Shown here: one piece after another, positions 51,622-59,475 of the stretch
Layout of the letters: every line of letters begins with the position of its first letter
Position numbering within the stretch: position 1 is the stretch's first letter
Source of the DNA: Sporosarcina sp. ANT_H38
Lineage (GTDB): Bacteria; Bacillota; Bacilli; Bacillales_A; Planococcaceae
Reading direction: 5' to 3'
Length of the DNA stretch: 64,000 nucleotides
NCBI RefSeq assembly: GCF_008369195.1
Contig: NZ_VOBC01000002.1
Span: 186,001 to 250,000 of the forward strand
Notes under the pieces: model-generated
Seen by the model: the letters and a program-made list of their open reading frames with translations, nothing else
What the model was told of the DNA's origin: nothing
Databases searched by the model: none
Translations under genes and position numbers: made by a program

Positions 51622-51798
51622 TCACGCATCAGTATGTTTGCGCCCAGATTTTAATTCGTGCTTACTAAAATCACTCCTAACAAAATAGATAGCATCCGCC
51701 GGAGGAATTGTAGATTCATTCGCCTTCCACTTGCCACTTATAGCGGTGCCAGACTTCTGCTGAAGGAATTTAAATCGTCCCTCGCTCCACCTGCTCAT
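51622..51798 (-). CDS. Candidate 58 aa protein overlapping the lipase 3' end
   Basis: Starts at an ATG 29 bp inside the lipase gene in another frame and reads MSRWSEGRFKFLQQKSGTAI, then WKANESTIPPADAIYFVRSD and SKHELKSGRKHTDA to a TGA at 51622. The composition is balanced and protein-like, beyond what an antisense or random frame usually shows. No ribosome binding site is visible, so translation would depend on coupling to the lipase gene; alternatively it is a relic. No family recognised. Confidence 0.35.
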   Translation of the reverse strand: MSRWSEGRFKFLQQKSGTAISGKWKANESTIPPADAIYFVRSDFSKHELKSGRKHTDA

Positions 51799-53929
51799 TT
51801 AATAGGACAATATTACTTAACACGCTTTCCGATATTTCCAATGAGGCTTCAATTGCATTTCCTTTTTCAAGTGCCAATTGAAATGTAATATCTTTAAACA
51901 GAATTTCCATTTCATCCATAATTGCTGAGGCTGCAAGATTGTATAAACGAACATTTTCATATTTACCCGGTTCAAAAATAGCTGTATCTATATAGGGCTT
52001 GAAATTACTTACCATTTCTGGTAAGTTCCCCCTCATACTGTTTACCCCTTTTCGAAGACCTTCAATCGTTGATTCCATTTCTTTTATTGGTTCCAAGGCT
52101 TGTTTTGCTGCAGCTTTCACTTTTTGATCGAAATCGGAAAACAAACTGACAACCAACCCGACCGGATTTCCATATAATCCAACATTTACTGCTGCATTAA
52201 TACTAGCGACAATCATTTCAAGAGCTGCCTCAATTAATAGCAGTACGATTTCCATGGCTTGAAGAATTGGCATGAGAACCATAGTTGTAACTCCCGTAAT
52301 ATTCGCATGTGCAAGTGCGACTTGTATTTCTTTGATTTTCATTTTGGTCTCTAAGTATGGCGAGGGGGTTAGAGAAAAAACAGCCGTTTTTTGTACAGAA
52401 TCTGTATCTGCAAGCGTTGAGGCATTTGTACGAATTACTCCTGCCAAGCTCGTGTCTTTATTGATAAATGCATCTGCCACAGACTGAACTTGGTTTTCAT
52501 AATCAGTCAACTGCCCATTCATTTTGTCTTTGTTCGCAAGCATTATGGCATAGTGTGCAGTCAATTCTCCAACAACAGCATCGACAAAAAAATCTTTCCC
52601 GCCTCTAAAGAATTCTGGTATGTCTTTAGTAATGATAGTTTGTGCACCGGCGACCAAGTTATCTATATCGTCTTTTAAATCATTTAAGTAGTTTCTTACA
52701 GGAGCAAAGAGACTTTCTATACTAATTTCAATTGACAGCACAAATTCGATTAGCTCTGCAGGTTTAGAATTCAAGATAGAGTTCAAAATCCGGCATTTTT
52801 CTTCAGCTTGGTCTAATAATGAAATCAGATCATCAATACAGGCTTTAATAAGAAAACCTGTACCCGCAATACCAATGAAAATTGGATTGCCTGCGGTTTC
52901 TTCAAATTTTTGAGTAAATAATGTTTGCAGCATCGTTACGCGCTGGGAAAAACGTGCACTTTCATCATCTACAATACTGACCGAATTCTCTAAATAACCC
53001 GTTGCCAAACCCATTCGGCCTTTCACATGATCTTTTATTCCGTTTGCAAGAGCGGTCATATGTGTATGGTCAATAGCAATTTTTTCAGCCGTGCCTCCAT
53101 GTAGAGGGGACCCTGTCCAGATGCTGGTCACTATATGGTCGGCTGCTCCAATATGAATGAAGCCGTATCCCGGTTCCCCTTTAAGTCCTATTTGAATTGT
53201 ATAATCACCATTTTTGTCTGCTTCCACATAACCTGTATGATTGGAAATGAACATGGAGAATAGCGGGAGTCCGTTGTTGATGTTATATTTGTTGCCGGGG
53301 ATGCGATCTTCCAAATTGAGTGTACCTTGTGTACTCGTTAGGAAATCATACTTACTGTAGTAGTTCGTTATGTTATCGTAGTTTTTTGTGGGATCCACCA
53401 TGCCATCAGGGAGCATCGCTGGGTTTAATGTAACTGCTTTGACTGTAGGGTTTTCAATTGCAACTGCGTTTGTCAGCGCACCTGCAAGGGAATTTCCTGT
53501 CACTGAGGAGACTTCTCCGTAATCATCATTTACGTCTTTGAAATAGTCTTGGGCATCTTTTAGTTGTACAGGTGTTGTATCGCTTAATAATTTCAAGTTC
53601 GTACCGATCCAGTCTTCTTTTAGTTGTTCGCTCCCTACGAAGACGATGGTTAGTTCGTTCGTGTCGAAGTTTTGGACAGTTAGTGCGTCAAGCCCTGAAT
53701 CAGTGTCGTATCTAGTGTCAATCACTTTGTAGTCTGATCCATTTATATTGAATACATCATTTTTATTATGGTGCTTATAAGCATGATATCCCGCCAATTC
53801 AACTAAGTCCTCGTCTTTTGCCGTCGAATTCGATATTTGATTTACTTTTTCCGGTTTGATGAGTTTAATCGCATCTTCGATAAAGGAAGAGCTAACCGTA
53901 GAATTCAAACTATCAGTGACTTTAGGCAT
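51770..53929 (-). CDS. T7SS lipase-type effector with C-terminal helical (LXG-like) domain, TslA-like
   Basis: 719 aa from the ATG at 53929 (GAGGG ten bases upstream; the frame extends to 53965 inside the lipoprotein gene). The N-terminal about 280 residues form an alpha/beta-hydrolase: VELAGYHAYKHHNKNDVFNI, TIVFVGSEQLKEDWIGTNL, and the nucleophile elbow VTGNSLAGALTNAV (Ser about 147). The C-terminal about 400 residues are long helices with SLFAPVRNYLNDLKDDIDNL. Such a lipase-first, helical-targeting-domain-last order matches the S. aureus T7SS lipase TslA as I recall it. No signal peptide. It sits 16 bp after a DUF1672 lipoprotein and just upstream of esxA. Confidence 0.82.
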   Translation of the reverse strand: MPKVTDSLNSTVSSSFIEDAIKLIKPEKVNQISNSTAKDEDLVELAGYHAYKHHNKNDVFNINGSDYKVIDTRYDTDSGLDALTVQNFDTNELTIVFVGSEQLKEDWIGTNLKLLSDTTPVQLKDAQDYFKDVNDDYGEVSSVTGNSLAGALTNAVAIENPTVKAVTLNPAMLPDGMVDPTKNYDNITNYYSKYDFLTSTQGTLNLEDRIPGNKYNINNGLPLFSMFISNHTGYVEADKNGDYTIQIGLKGEPGYGFIHIGAADHIVTSIWTGSPLHGGTAEKIAIDHTHMTALANGIKDHVKGRMGLATGYLENSVSIVDDESARFSQRVTMLQTLFTQKFEETAGNPIFIGIAGTGFLIKACIDDLISLLDQAEEKCRILNSILNSKPAELIEFVLSIEISIESLFAPVRNYLNDLKDDIDNLVAGAQTIITKDIPEFFRGGKDFFVDAVVGELTAHYAIMLANKDKMNGQLTDYENQVQSVADAFINKDTSLAGVIRTNASTLADTDSVQKTAVFSLTPSPYLETKMKIKEIQVALAHANITGVTTMVLMPILQAMEIVLLLIEAALEMIVASINAAVNVGLYGNPVGLVVSLFSDFDQKVKAAAKQALEPIKEMESTIEGLRKGVNSMRGNLPEMVSNFKPYIDTAIFEPGKYENVRLYNLAASAIMDEMEILFKDITFQLALEKGNAIEASLEISESVLSNIVLLNEQVERGTI

Positions 53930-53945
53930 CCCTCTGATTCCCTCA

Positions 53946-54899
53946 CTATTCTTTAATGATTTCATTTGGATTCATACTTTCCAGCGTATTATCCTTTGTT
54001 CCGATACCTCTTCTTTTATCAATCAAGTTATCATTCAAAATAATTGTATATGCACCTCTAGGTATACCTTCCATCTCTTTAATATCTGAAACGATTTTAT
54101 CAAAGACCGCGTGATCGGGTTCCGTGTCAGATTCTTTCATATATAATTCTATGAGAATCAACATTTGATTTGGCTTGAAATCAGCTTTACTCAAATTCTT
54201 TTTTAATTCTTCTTTACTAATTTCAGGGTTTTCTAAATACATATCATATATCCCTTGAAATTCGTTACCGAGCTTGCTTGTTCTGTACACTGAACTTGAG
54301 AATCCAGAACCTCCGACTTTTTCTACTGCCTCTACCGGTACTCCGACAACAGGGTGATTTTGAAGTATACTTTCCAAGTATTTATCTAGCGTTGCAAATT
54401 CATGTTCATAAATCATTGCATACAATGCGCCTTGGATCGCATTTTCAACTTGCCCTTCTTCGGACCAGACTTCATCAGTTTCCACGGTTCCACTATCCAC
54501 ATCGATAGATATAATTGCATACGTATAAAAATGGGGTTCACCTACAGATTCCACAAATACGGTTGCACCATCGACTGCCCCAACGATGTTATGAACAATC
54601 ACTTCTGTTTTATAGTTGCTAAGGAAAAACTCTTGGACCGCTTCTTCAATTTCTCCACGGTGTTCTTCAGCCAGTTTTCCCGTTTCTGGTCGGCTCTCGC
54701 GCAATTTATATCCTTCACCAGTGTAGTCTTGTATACGTACGAAGTTCTCTGTTTCGTATGCATTTTTCTTATTTTCAGTTGACGGTTCCTTAACCTCAAC
54801 TTTTTCCTTACTAGTTAAATTGTCCATACCCGTACAACCTCCTACTAGTAATGATGAGCTCAATGTAAATACCATCATTTTTTTATAGCCCTTCTTCAA
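53946..54899 (-). CDS. DUF1672 lipoprotein, candidate immunity protein for the lipase effector (TilA-like)
   Basis: 317 aa. Lipoprotein signal with lipobox LLVGGCTG (Cys22). The mature domain follows the staphylococcal DUF1672 pattern closely: RIQDYTGEGYKL, VHNIVGAVDGATVFVESVGE, PHFYTYAIISIDVDSGTVET, WSEEGQVENAIQGALYAMIY and, at the end, IILNDNLIDKRRGIGTKDNT. In S. aureus a DUF1672 lipoprotein protects against the T7 lipase TslA, so surface-anchored immunity is likely (established for the relative, inferred here). First gene of the pair, 16 bp before the lipase start. Confidence 0.88.
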   Translation of the reverse strand: MKKGYKKMMVFTLSSSLLVGGCTGMDNLTSKEKVEVKEPSTENKKNAYETENFVRIQDYTGEGYKLRESRPETGKLAEEHRGEIEEAVQEFFLSNYKTEVIVHNIVGAVDGATVFVESVGEPHFYTYAIISIDVDSGTVETDEVWSEEGQVENAIQGALYAMIYEHEFATLDKYLESILQNHPVVGVPVEAVEKVGGSGFSSSVYRTSKLGNEFQGIYDMYLENPEISKEELKKNLSKADFKPNQMLILIELYMKESDTEPDHAVFDKIVSDIKEMEGIPRGAYTIILNDNLIDKRRGIGTKDNTLESMNPNEIIKE

Positions 54900-54949
54900 C
54901 TAAAACACCCCACATTTTAAAAATAGATTTCTGTCGGACGTTTACCTTA

Positions 54950-55309
54950 GAACCCTTAAATAAGTTCTCATATTAAATCATTAAAATTTCCTATTATATA
55001 ATATCTAACACTATAGAAAAATCGTTGTCAAAGATAACCAATTTAGGAAAATAGCGATTAGAACTTTTAACCCACCTAATTACGACTTTTCTTTTTTAAC
55101 AAATACTACTTATTCTCCACTATTTAATATATCCCTATTAAACTGCGACTTATATAACATAAAAACTCACTAACTAGCCATAATTAGGTACTTCCGAATT
55201 ATTTCTCTATTTCAAGAACTATAAAATATCTCGGTATAAAGCTACTTGATATCAAGATTTTTTTCTGATTGGAAAATCGACTGGAGTTATATTAGTGAGG
55301 AATGGAGGC
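54950..55309. other. AT-rich stretch without recognisable gene
   Basis: No frame, hairpin or repeat of note. The first 50 bases upstream of the lipoprotein start (54900-54950) are nearly the same as those upstream of the short lipoprotein at 59424. Confidence 0.5.
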
Positions 55310-55430
55310 AGTGTGCTTTTTATATTATATTTATTACTCAGAATGCTGCTTTCAAAATTGAGCGTAGTTTATGAACTCGTTAGAAATTCATACTTACTGT
55401 AGTAGTTCGTTCTGTCGTCACGTCTGTTGA
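55310..55430 (-). pseudogene. Fragment of a lipase-effector gene
   Basis: Nucleotide resemblance to 53272-53390 inside the lipase gene: TTATATTTATTA/TTATATTTGTTG, CAAAATTGAGCGTA/CAAATTGAGTGTA, ACTCGTTAGAAATTCATACT/ACTCGTTAGGAAATCATACT and the identical TTACTGTAGTAGTTCGTT. Frames are broken. One of two remnants of additional lipase copies in this interval. Confidence 0.7.
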
Positions 55431-55544
55431 TTAACCAAAAGAATTAAGTACATAACTTGATCACCCCCTGACCGCTTCTTGTGGAGTTGCGCTTTTGGAT
55501 TGCTTTGGATTGAATGACTTCTAGTACGATTAGCGAGCTGTCTG

Positions 55545-55588
55545 GATGTGTAGGGATGCGACTTTGTCGCATCCCTACACATCTTTTT
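55545..55588 (+). terminator. 18 bp perfect hairpin with triloop and T tract
   Basis: Arms 55545-55562 and 55566-55583, loop TTT, then five T on the plus strand. No plus-strand gene precedes it. Confidence 0.75.
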
Positions 55589-55692
55589 CGATAATCGTAT
55601 GGTTGTCCTTCATCCGTCGCGCTCCAAATGCATAAGTACACAGAGTGCTGAAGATTTTTGGGACGAAAGAATAGCAGGCTTCTTACCTGAAG

Positions 55693-55722
55693 AAAAGCCG
55701 CCAAAGATGCAATTTGGGCGGC
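55693..55722 (-). terminator. Minus-strand hairpin terminator in the remnant region
   Basis: GCCGCC-CAAA / TTT-GGCGGC stem followed by TTTT on the minus strand. Confidence 0.6.
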
Positions 55723-55810
55723 TGATGCTTTCTTTATGATTTTTTCTTATTTATTTTAATGAAGTGTCACTTTCAAATAGGAAACACAATCTTAGATGAA
55801 TAATTTTCAC

Positions 55811-55983
55811 TAAAAGTAAGTAAGGAACGCATTGTACATTACTGCAAGAATGCCCGAAATTGCATCTTCGGGCACTTACACTCTCTCTAGAAAGTCATCT
55901 ATTCGTTTCTTTCAAACATAACTACATTTTTCACTTCAACATTGTAGGAACGCGACAGGCAAATATTCGCAACAGTATTACTA
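55811..55983. repeat. Intergenic duplicated element, copy 2
   Basis: Counterpart of 29361-29536 with the same order of boxes and the hairpin TGCCCGAAATTG...TTCGGGCA (55853-55876). Here it is followed by the GGAGGAAT/ATTCCTCC hairpin instead of a tandem array. Confidence 0.65.
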
Positions 55984-56053
55984 AGGAGGAATGAACTACA
56001 ATTCCTCCCTCAAAAGTGTGGCTAGAAGTGACGGAGTCACTTCTAGCCACACT
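55984..56053. repeat. Two adjacent hairpins (8 bp stem, then 18 bp stem with triloop)
   Basis: GGAGGAAT / ATTCCTCC at about 55986-56009, then a perfect 18 bp stem 56015-56032 / 56036-56053 with loop GGA. The second has the same architecture as 55545-55583 but unrelated sequence, and no T tract. Confidence 0.65.
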
Positions 56054-56250
56054 AGGACCCCTTAGTAAATCTGTCATGAATAGTTAGTCGAAAGCGGTCC
56101 GAAAATAGTCCAGTGAAAATAGGGGTTATCAAACCCTCCTCACCAGTATTTTGTGTAAATAAATAGTTAATCAACATACGTCTTATGTTATCGTAGTTTT
56201 TGGTTGGATCCACCATGCCTTCAGGAAGCATCGCCGGATTTAATGTCACT
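56052..56250 (-). pseudogene. Internally deleted fragment of a lipase-effector gene
   Basis: Reads TLNPAMLPEGMVDPTKNYDN, nearly identical to the intact lipase (TLNPAMLPDGMVDPTKNYDN), then jumps to INYLFTQNTGEEGLITPIFTG, which matches a segment about 135 residues further on in the intact protein (LQTLFTQKFEETAGNPIFIG), and ends at a stop. No start or catalytic serine region. Confidence 0.82.
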
Positions 56251-56258
56251 TATATTAA

Positions 56259-56301
56259 AAAGGTGTTCAGTTGAGAGTCAAACTCTTAACTGAACACCTT
56301 T
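56259..56301. terminator. 20 bp hairpin
   Basis: AAAGGTGTTCAGTTGAGAGT pairs with ACTCTTAACTGAACACCTTT (one G-U), loop CAA, followed by ATTATTATT. Confidence 0.65.
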
Positions 56302-56435
56302 ATTATTATTGGATTTTGCATTGGTCTACCTACTGTAACTCCTTACTAGTATTCCTTCTACGTGCAAAGTCTGTTCATTCGCTTCATTTTAAAATTATCT
56401 AACATTTATATCATTTTAGCTGATTTAATGTCTCA

Positions 56436-56482
56436 AACAAGCATAACCCCTTTCTAGCTTTAGAACGGGGTTATGCTTGTTG
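56436..56482. terminator. Terminator of the YiaA-like gene
   Basis: 15 bp perfect stem AACAAGCATAACCCC / GGGGTTATGCTTGTT, with moderate T tracts on both sides. Confidence 0.75.
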
Positions 56483-56520
56483 TTTAATCAGGCAAAATCG
56501 TCAAATTAACGGAAAGTAAC

Positions 56521-56991
56521 TCAATCTATTTCTCTTGCTTTCTGTGTATCTCTAACATTTTTCTGAACTGTTATTGCTGCAAATAGACTAAGAACAAAAG
56601 CCATACCGTAAAATCCTTTTTCACTTAAAACAATACTTTCTGCATTGTATAAACCGACGGCCATTAATACAATAGCTATAATAAGTGCTAACCAGCTAAT
56701 ACCATAATAAATGTTCGTAACTGGTATTCCTTCTTCTTTATCTCTTACTGCTTTTTGTAATGAGACAGATGAATAGAGTCCGAACATTAAAATTGCAAAG
56801 TAATATCCTTGTTCATTCAGTTCCATAGCTGCATTATACAAACCTAAGAGATAAGCTGATACTCCTATTAACAGTGCTGCCCAAGAAGCTCCTTTGAAAA
56901 CTGAAGTTGGTTCTCCATCTTTTCTTTCTACCTTCATTTTTCGGTCAATTTGTTTTTCCCTATCAACTAAATCTTCATTATCATTAGTCAT
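56521..56991 (-). CDS. YiaA/YiaB-type two-helix-repeat membrane protein
   Basis: 156 aa from the ATG at 56991 (GGGGAGGGG eight bases upstream; a longer frame reaches 57021). A charged N-terminus of about 30 residues precedes two copies of a YiaA-like unit: [20 protein letters not shown] with [20 protein letters not shown], and [20 protein letters not shown] with [20 protein letters not shown]. Four membrane helices. Function of this family is unknown to me. Monocistronic. Confidence 0.82.
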   Translation of the reverse strand: MTNDNEDLVDREKQIDRKMKVERKDGEPTSVFKGASWAALLIGVSAYLLGLYNAAMELNEQGYYFAILMFGLYSSVSLQKAVRDKEEGIPVTNIYYGISWLALIIAIVLMAVGLYNAESIVLSEKGFYGMAFVLSLFAAITVQKNVRDTQKAREID

Positions 56992-57158
56992 TGAATATTC
57001 CCCTCCCCTTTCGATAATCATATGCGAACAAGAATTGCGACATGTTGTAGAAATTCCCCATCATCTCTATAGATAACTGGAAATGATTCTGAGTCTACAA
57101 AATTGTTAAGCATAATAGGGGAGCAAAAACTACAAAAGTGAGAACTATCAGAGCCAAT

Positions 57159-59006
57159 TTAATAATAAAGCTCCCAGCAAAAAATCATGACTACAAGTAG
57201 TAGCGCTGAGATACATGAAAGTACATAGCCTATTTTTTGACCACGCGTTGTTGTCGTTTTCTTCCACAGCACCAGTAGGGACACTAGACAAATTGCTACA
57301 ATAACGATATACGCATAATTCATCCAAAAATGAATGTGCAGCGCAGTATAAGGAGTATAATTTAATGTTCTGTAAGCTAAAATTATGATATTAATAATAG
57401 GTACAAAACCCACTAAGAGTAATAGCGTTTCCCACTTCTTCATCACTGTAAATCGAACTTCTTTTTTTCGATGCTTTATCGCTTGGATCAACACGATTAG
57501 TAAAGCAATGAGCGTGTATAGGACACTGAAAGCTACCGCCACGATACTGATCATATTAAAGATTTTCGTACTTTGTGAGACCGGTAGTATATCACTTGTC
57601 GGCATTGAGATCTTTTCAACTTCACCATCGTTCAACGTAATATGAAGATATATATTATAATCATCTTTAGATTTATAAAGATACGGAGCAGTTTGTTCAA
57701 ATGTCGTCCCATATGCGTTAAATATGTTCGAATCTGTCGCTTCAATATCCCAAATACCTAGCGATCCGTACAACTTGGTAAAACCTTTATAGGGCTGTCT
57801 TGCCATCATGTAACTTCCTTCAAGCTCCTGCATATTTGGCAGTGCTTGATTGCCATCTACTGCAGAATACTCGCCGTACACGAATTTTGGTAAGCCATAA
57901 CTCAACCCTGCTTCACCCATTTGATTGGTCATGACAATTACACCCAAATGCTCATCTTTTGAAAAGGTGAAATTGCTTGAAAAACTATCCGTATTTCCTC
58001 CATGTTCCAACACATCTACTCTATATAGTCCTTCCCAAAATCCATGCGCATTTCGAGGGAAGCCATCACCATAGAAATCACTCGTCGTCAGCATTTCATC
58101 TAACGTACGATTGTTTTTAAATAATGGACTTTTCACGCCGTCTGCTGGCATGAGCGCCACCATAAATTTCGCTGCATCCATTATCGTACCCATTGCACTA
58201 CCAGCTGGATACAAACCAATAAAGATCCGTTCATTTTTTGAAATACTAAATTCATCGTCGCTATTCACAATGTATCCATAAATTTCTTCTCTGTTCGTTG
58301 CTATATCTAGGTTATCTTCCTGTGTAGGATGAATCGTTGTGTCCTTCATCTCCAAAACAGAAAAAATATGTTCATTAACATACTCATAAAATGGCTGAGC
58401 CGCAACCTGTTCTACAATAAAACCTGCGAGTGCCACACCATAGTTTGAATAGGCGACCACATCTCCTGGCTTATGCACTTGATAAGGCTCAGTAATTTGA
58501 AGCATTTCTTCTAAGGGCTTTACTTCATCCGCTGACATATAGAATAAATCTGGAAATCTCTCCTCCCACCCAGCATTATGGTGCATAAGATTCAATATCG
58601 TTATAGGGGCATCATCTTGCAGTTTTTTCAAAAACCCGTCCGGCAAATACGTGCGAATATCTTCATCTAATTCCAATTTCCCCTGCTCTACAAGCTGCAT
58701 TACGCTGGTCCACACAAGTAGCTTCGTAACAGACCCCCATTCAAAAACAGTATCTGCTGTGACTTTTATCTGATTTTCAACATCTGCATAGCCATAGGAC
58801 GTATTCATGAAAATTTCTCCGTCTTTCACAATTAACACATTCGCTCCAGCCGTAGATGTCCCAATGTATTTAGATGAATATTCATCCACACGATCCTTTA
58901 GCTCCGTATAAGGTATCCCCGAAGGTGTTAACATTCCCTCATTTGCAGAAACAGCTGATACAGAACAAAGTACCATTACGAGTACTAGTAAAATTATTTT
59001 TCTCAT
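57159..59006 (-). CDS. Serine hydrolase of the class C beta-lactamase/PBP4* fold with C-terminal membrane domain
   Basis: 615 aa. Signal peptide (ends about VSA-NEG), then a beta-lactamase-fold domain (about 30-370) with SxxK in EWGSVTKLLVW (Ser92, Lys95), the YxN motif AYSNYG (about 186) and HGG in VLEHGGNTDSF. A linker domain of about 90 residues and four C-terminal membrane helices follow (starting FNMISIVAVAFSVLYTLIAL). Members act as D-amino-acid esterases, peptidases or regulators at the envelope; the substrate is not predictable. The stop of the short lipoprotein gene lies 43 bp upstream, so an operon is possible. Confidence 0.88.
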   Translation of the reverse strand: MRKIILLVLVMVLCSVSAVSANEGMLTPSGIPYTELKDRVDEYSSKYIGTSTAGANVLIVKDGEIFMNTSYGYADVENQIKVTADTVFEWGSVTKLLVWTSVMQLVEQGKLELDEDIRTYLPDGFLKKLQDDAPITILNLMHHNAGWEERFPDLFYMSADEVKPLEEMLQITEPYQVHKPGDVVAYSNYGVALAGFIVEQVAAQPFYEYVNEHIFSVLEMKDTTIHPTQEDNLDIATNREEIYGYIVNSDDEFSISKNERIFIGLYPAGSAMGTIMDAAKFMVALMPADGVKSPLFKNNRTLDEMLTTSDFYGDGFPRNAHGFWEGLYRVDVLEHGGNTDSFSSNFTFSKDEHLGVIVMTNQMGEAGLSYGLPKFVYGEYSAVDGNQALPNMQELEGSYMMARQPYKGFTKLYGSLGIWDIEATDSNIFNAYGTTFEQTAPYLYKSKDDYNIYLHITLNDGEVEKISMPTSDILPVSQSTKIFNMISIVAVAFSVLYTLIALLIVLIQAIKHRKKEVRFTVMKKWETLLLLVGFVPIINIIILAYRTLNYTPYTALHIHFWMNYAYIVIVAICLVSLLVLWKKTTTTRGQKIGYVLSCISALLLVVMIFCWELYY

Positions 59007-59049
59007 TATATCACTCCCCCTTTACCATCAATCCTCGCTTTTACTCTAT

Positions 59050-59424
59050 TCACCCCCATACTAGTTGATCTTCAAATAGAGCAAATAAGCCGTAGGTTAG
59101 ATTTTCTTCATTATCTAACCAAGCATATGAAAATCGTTCCCAGTGCTTTTCTCGCTTTACATAAAATCCTTGGGATAGTGTCCCATCTACAGGTATCCAC
59201 ATAGTGTATGCTTCTGTCCACGGCTTAAAAACATAATGCCCTTCCGCAACTTCGTCAGTTGAAACAAGGAAAGAGCGTGTATATTCATCTTGTGCCGCAA
59301 TTGTATCTGGAAGCTCCGTTTTTGATTCCTTATTAGGGCCTGAATCCTCTATAGCTGTACATCCTCCTACTAGCAATGATGAACTCAATGCAAGTACCAT
59401 CATTGTTTTATAGCCATTCTTCAA
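59050..59424 (-). CDS. Short lipoprotein sharing promoter and signal peptide with the DUF1672 gene
   Basis: 124 aa. MKNGYKTMMVLALSSSLLVG with lipobox GGCTA is almost the signal peptide of 53946-54899, and the upstream 50 bp are also nearly identical, but the mature part (STDEVAEGHYVFKPWTEAYT, YAWLDNEENLTYGLFALFED) does not follow DUF1672. Recombination within the signal region has apparently attached a new domain to an old promoter. It could be an immunity lipoprotein for another lipase variant; evidence is positional only. Confidence 0.7.
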   Translation of the reverse strand: MKNGYKTMMVLALSSSLLVGGCTAIEDSGPNKESKTELPDTIAAQDEYTRSFLVSTDEVAEGHYVFKPWTEAYTMWIPVDGTLSQGFYVKREKHWERFSYAWLDNEENLTYGLFALFEDQLVWG

Positions 59425-59475
59425 CTACAGCACCCCACATTTTTAAAATAGATTGCTGTCGGACGTCCACCATTT

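Noticed and set aside
55444..55704. 86-codon minus-strand frame
   Set aside because: Composed of two terminator hairpins read in frame; no start signal.
55595..55740. Plus-strand coding-like stretch with SAEDFWDERIAGFLPEE
   Set aside because: Some protein character, but the 3' part is a terminator stem and no homologue is recognised; too weak to list.
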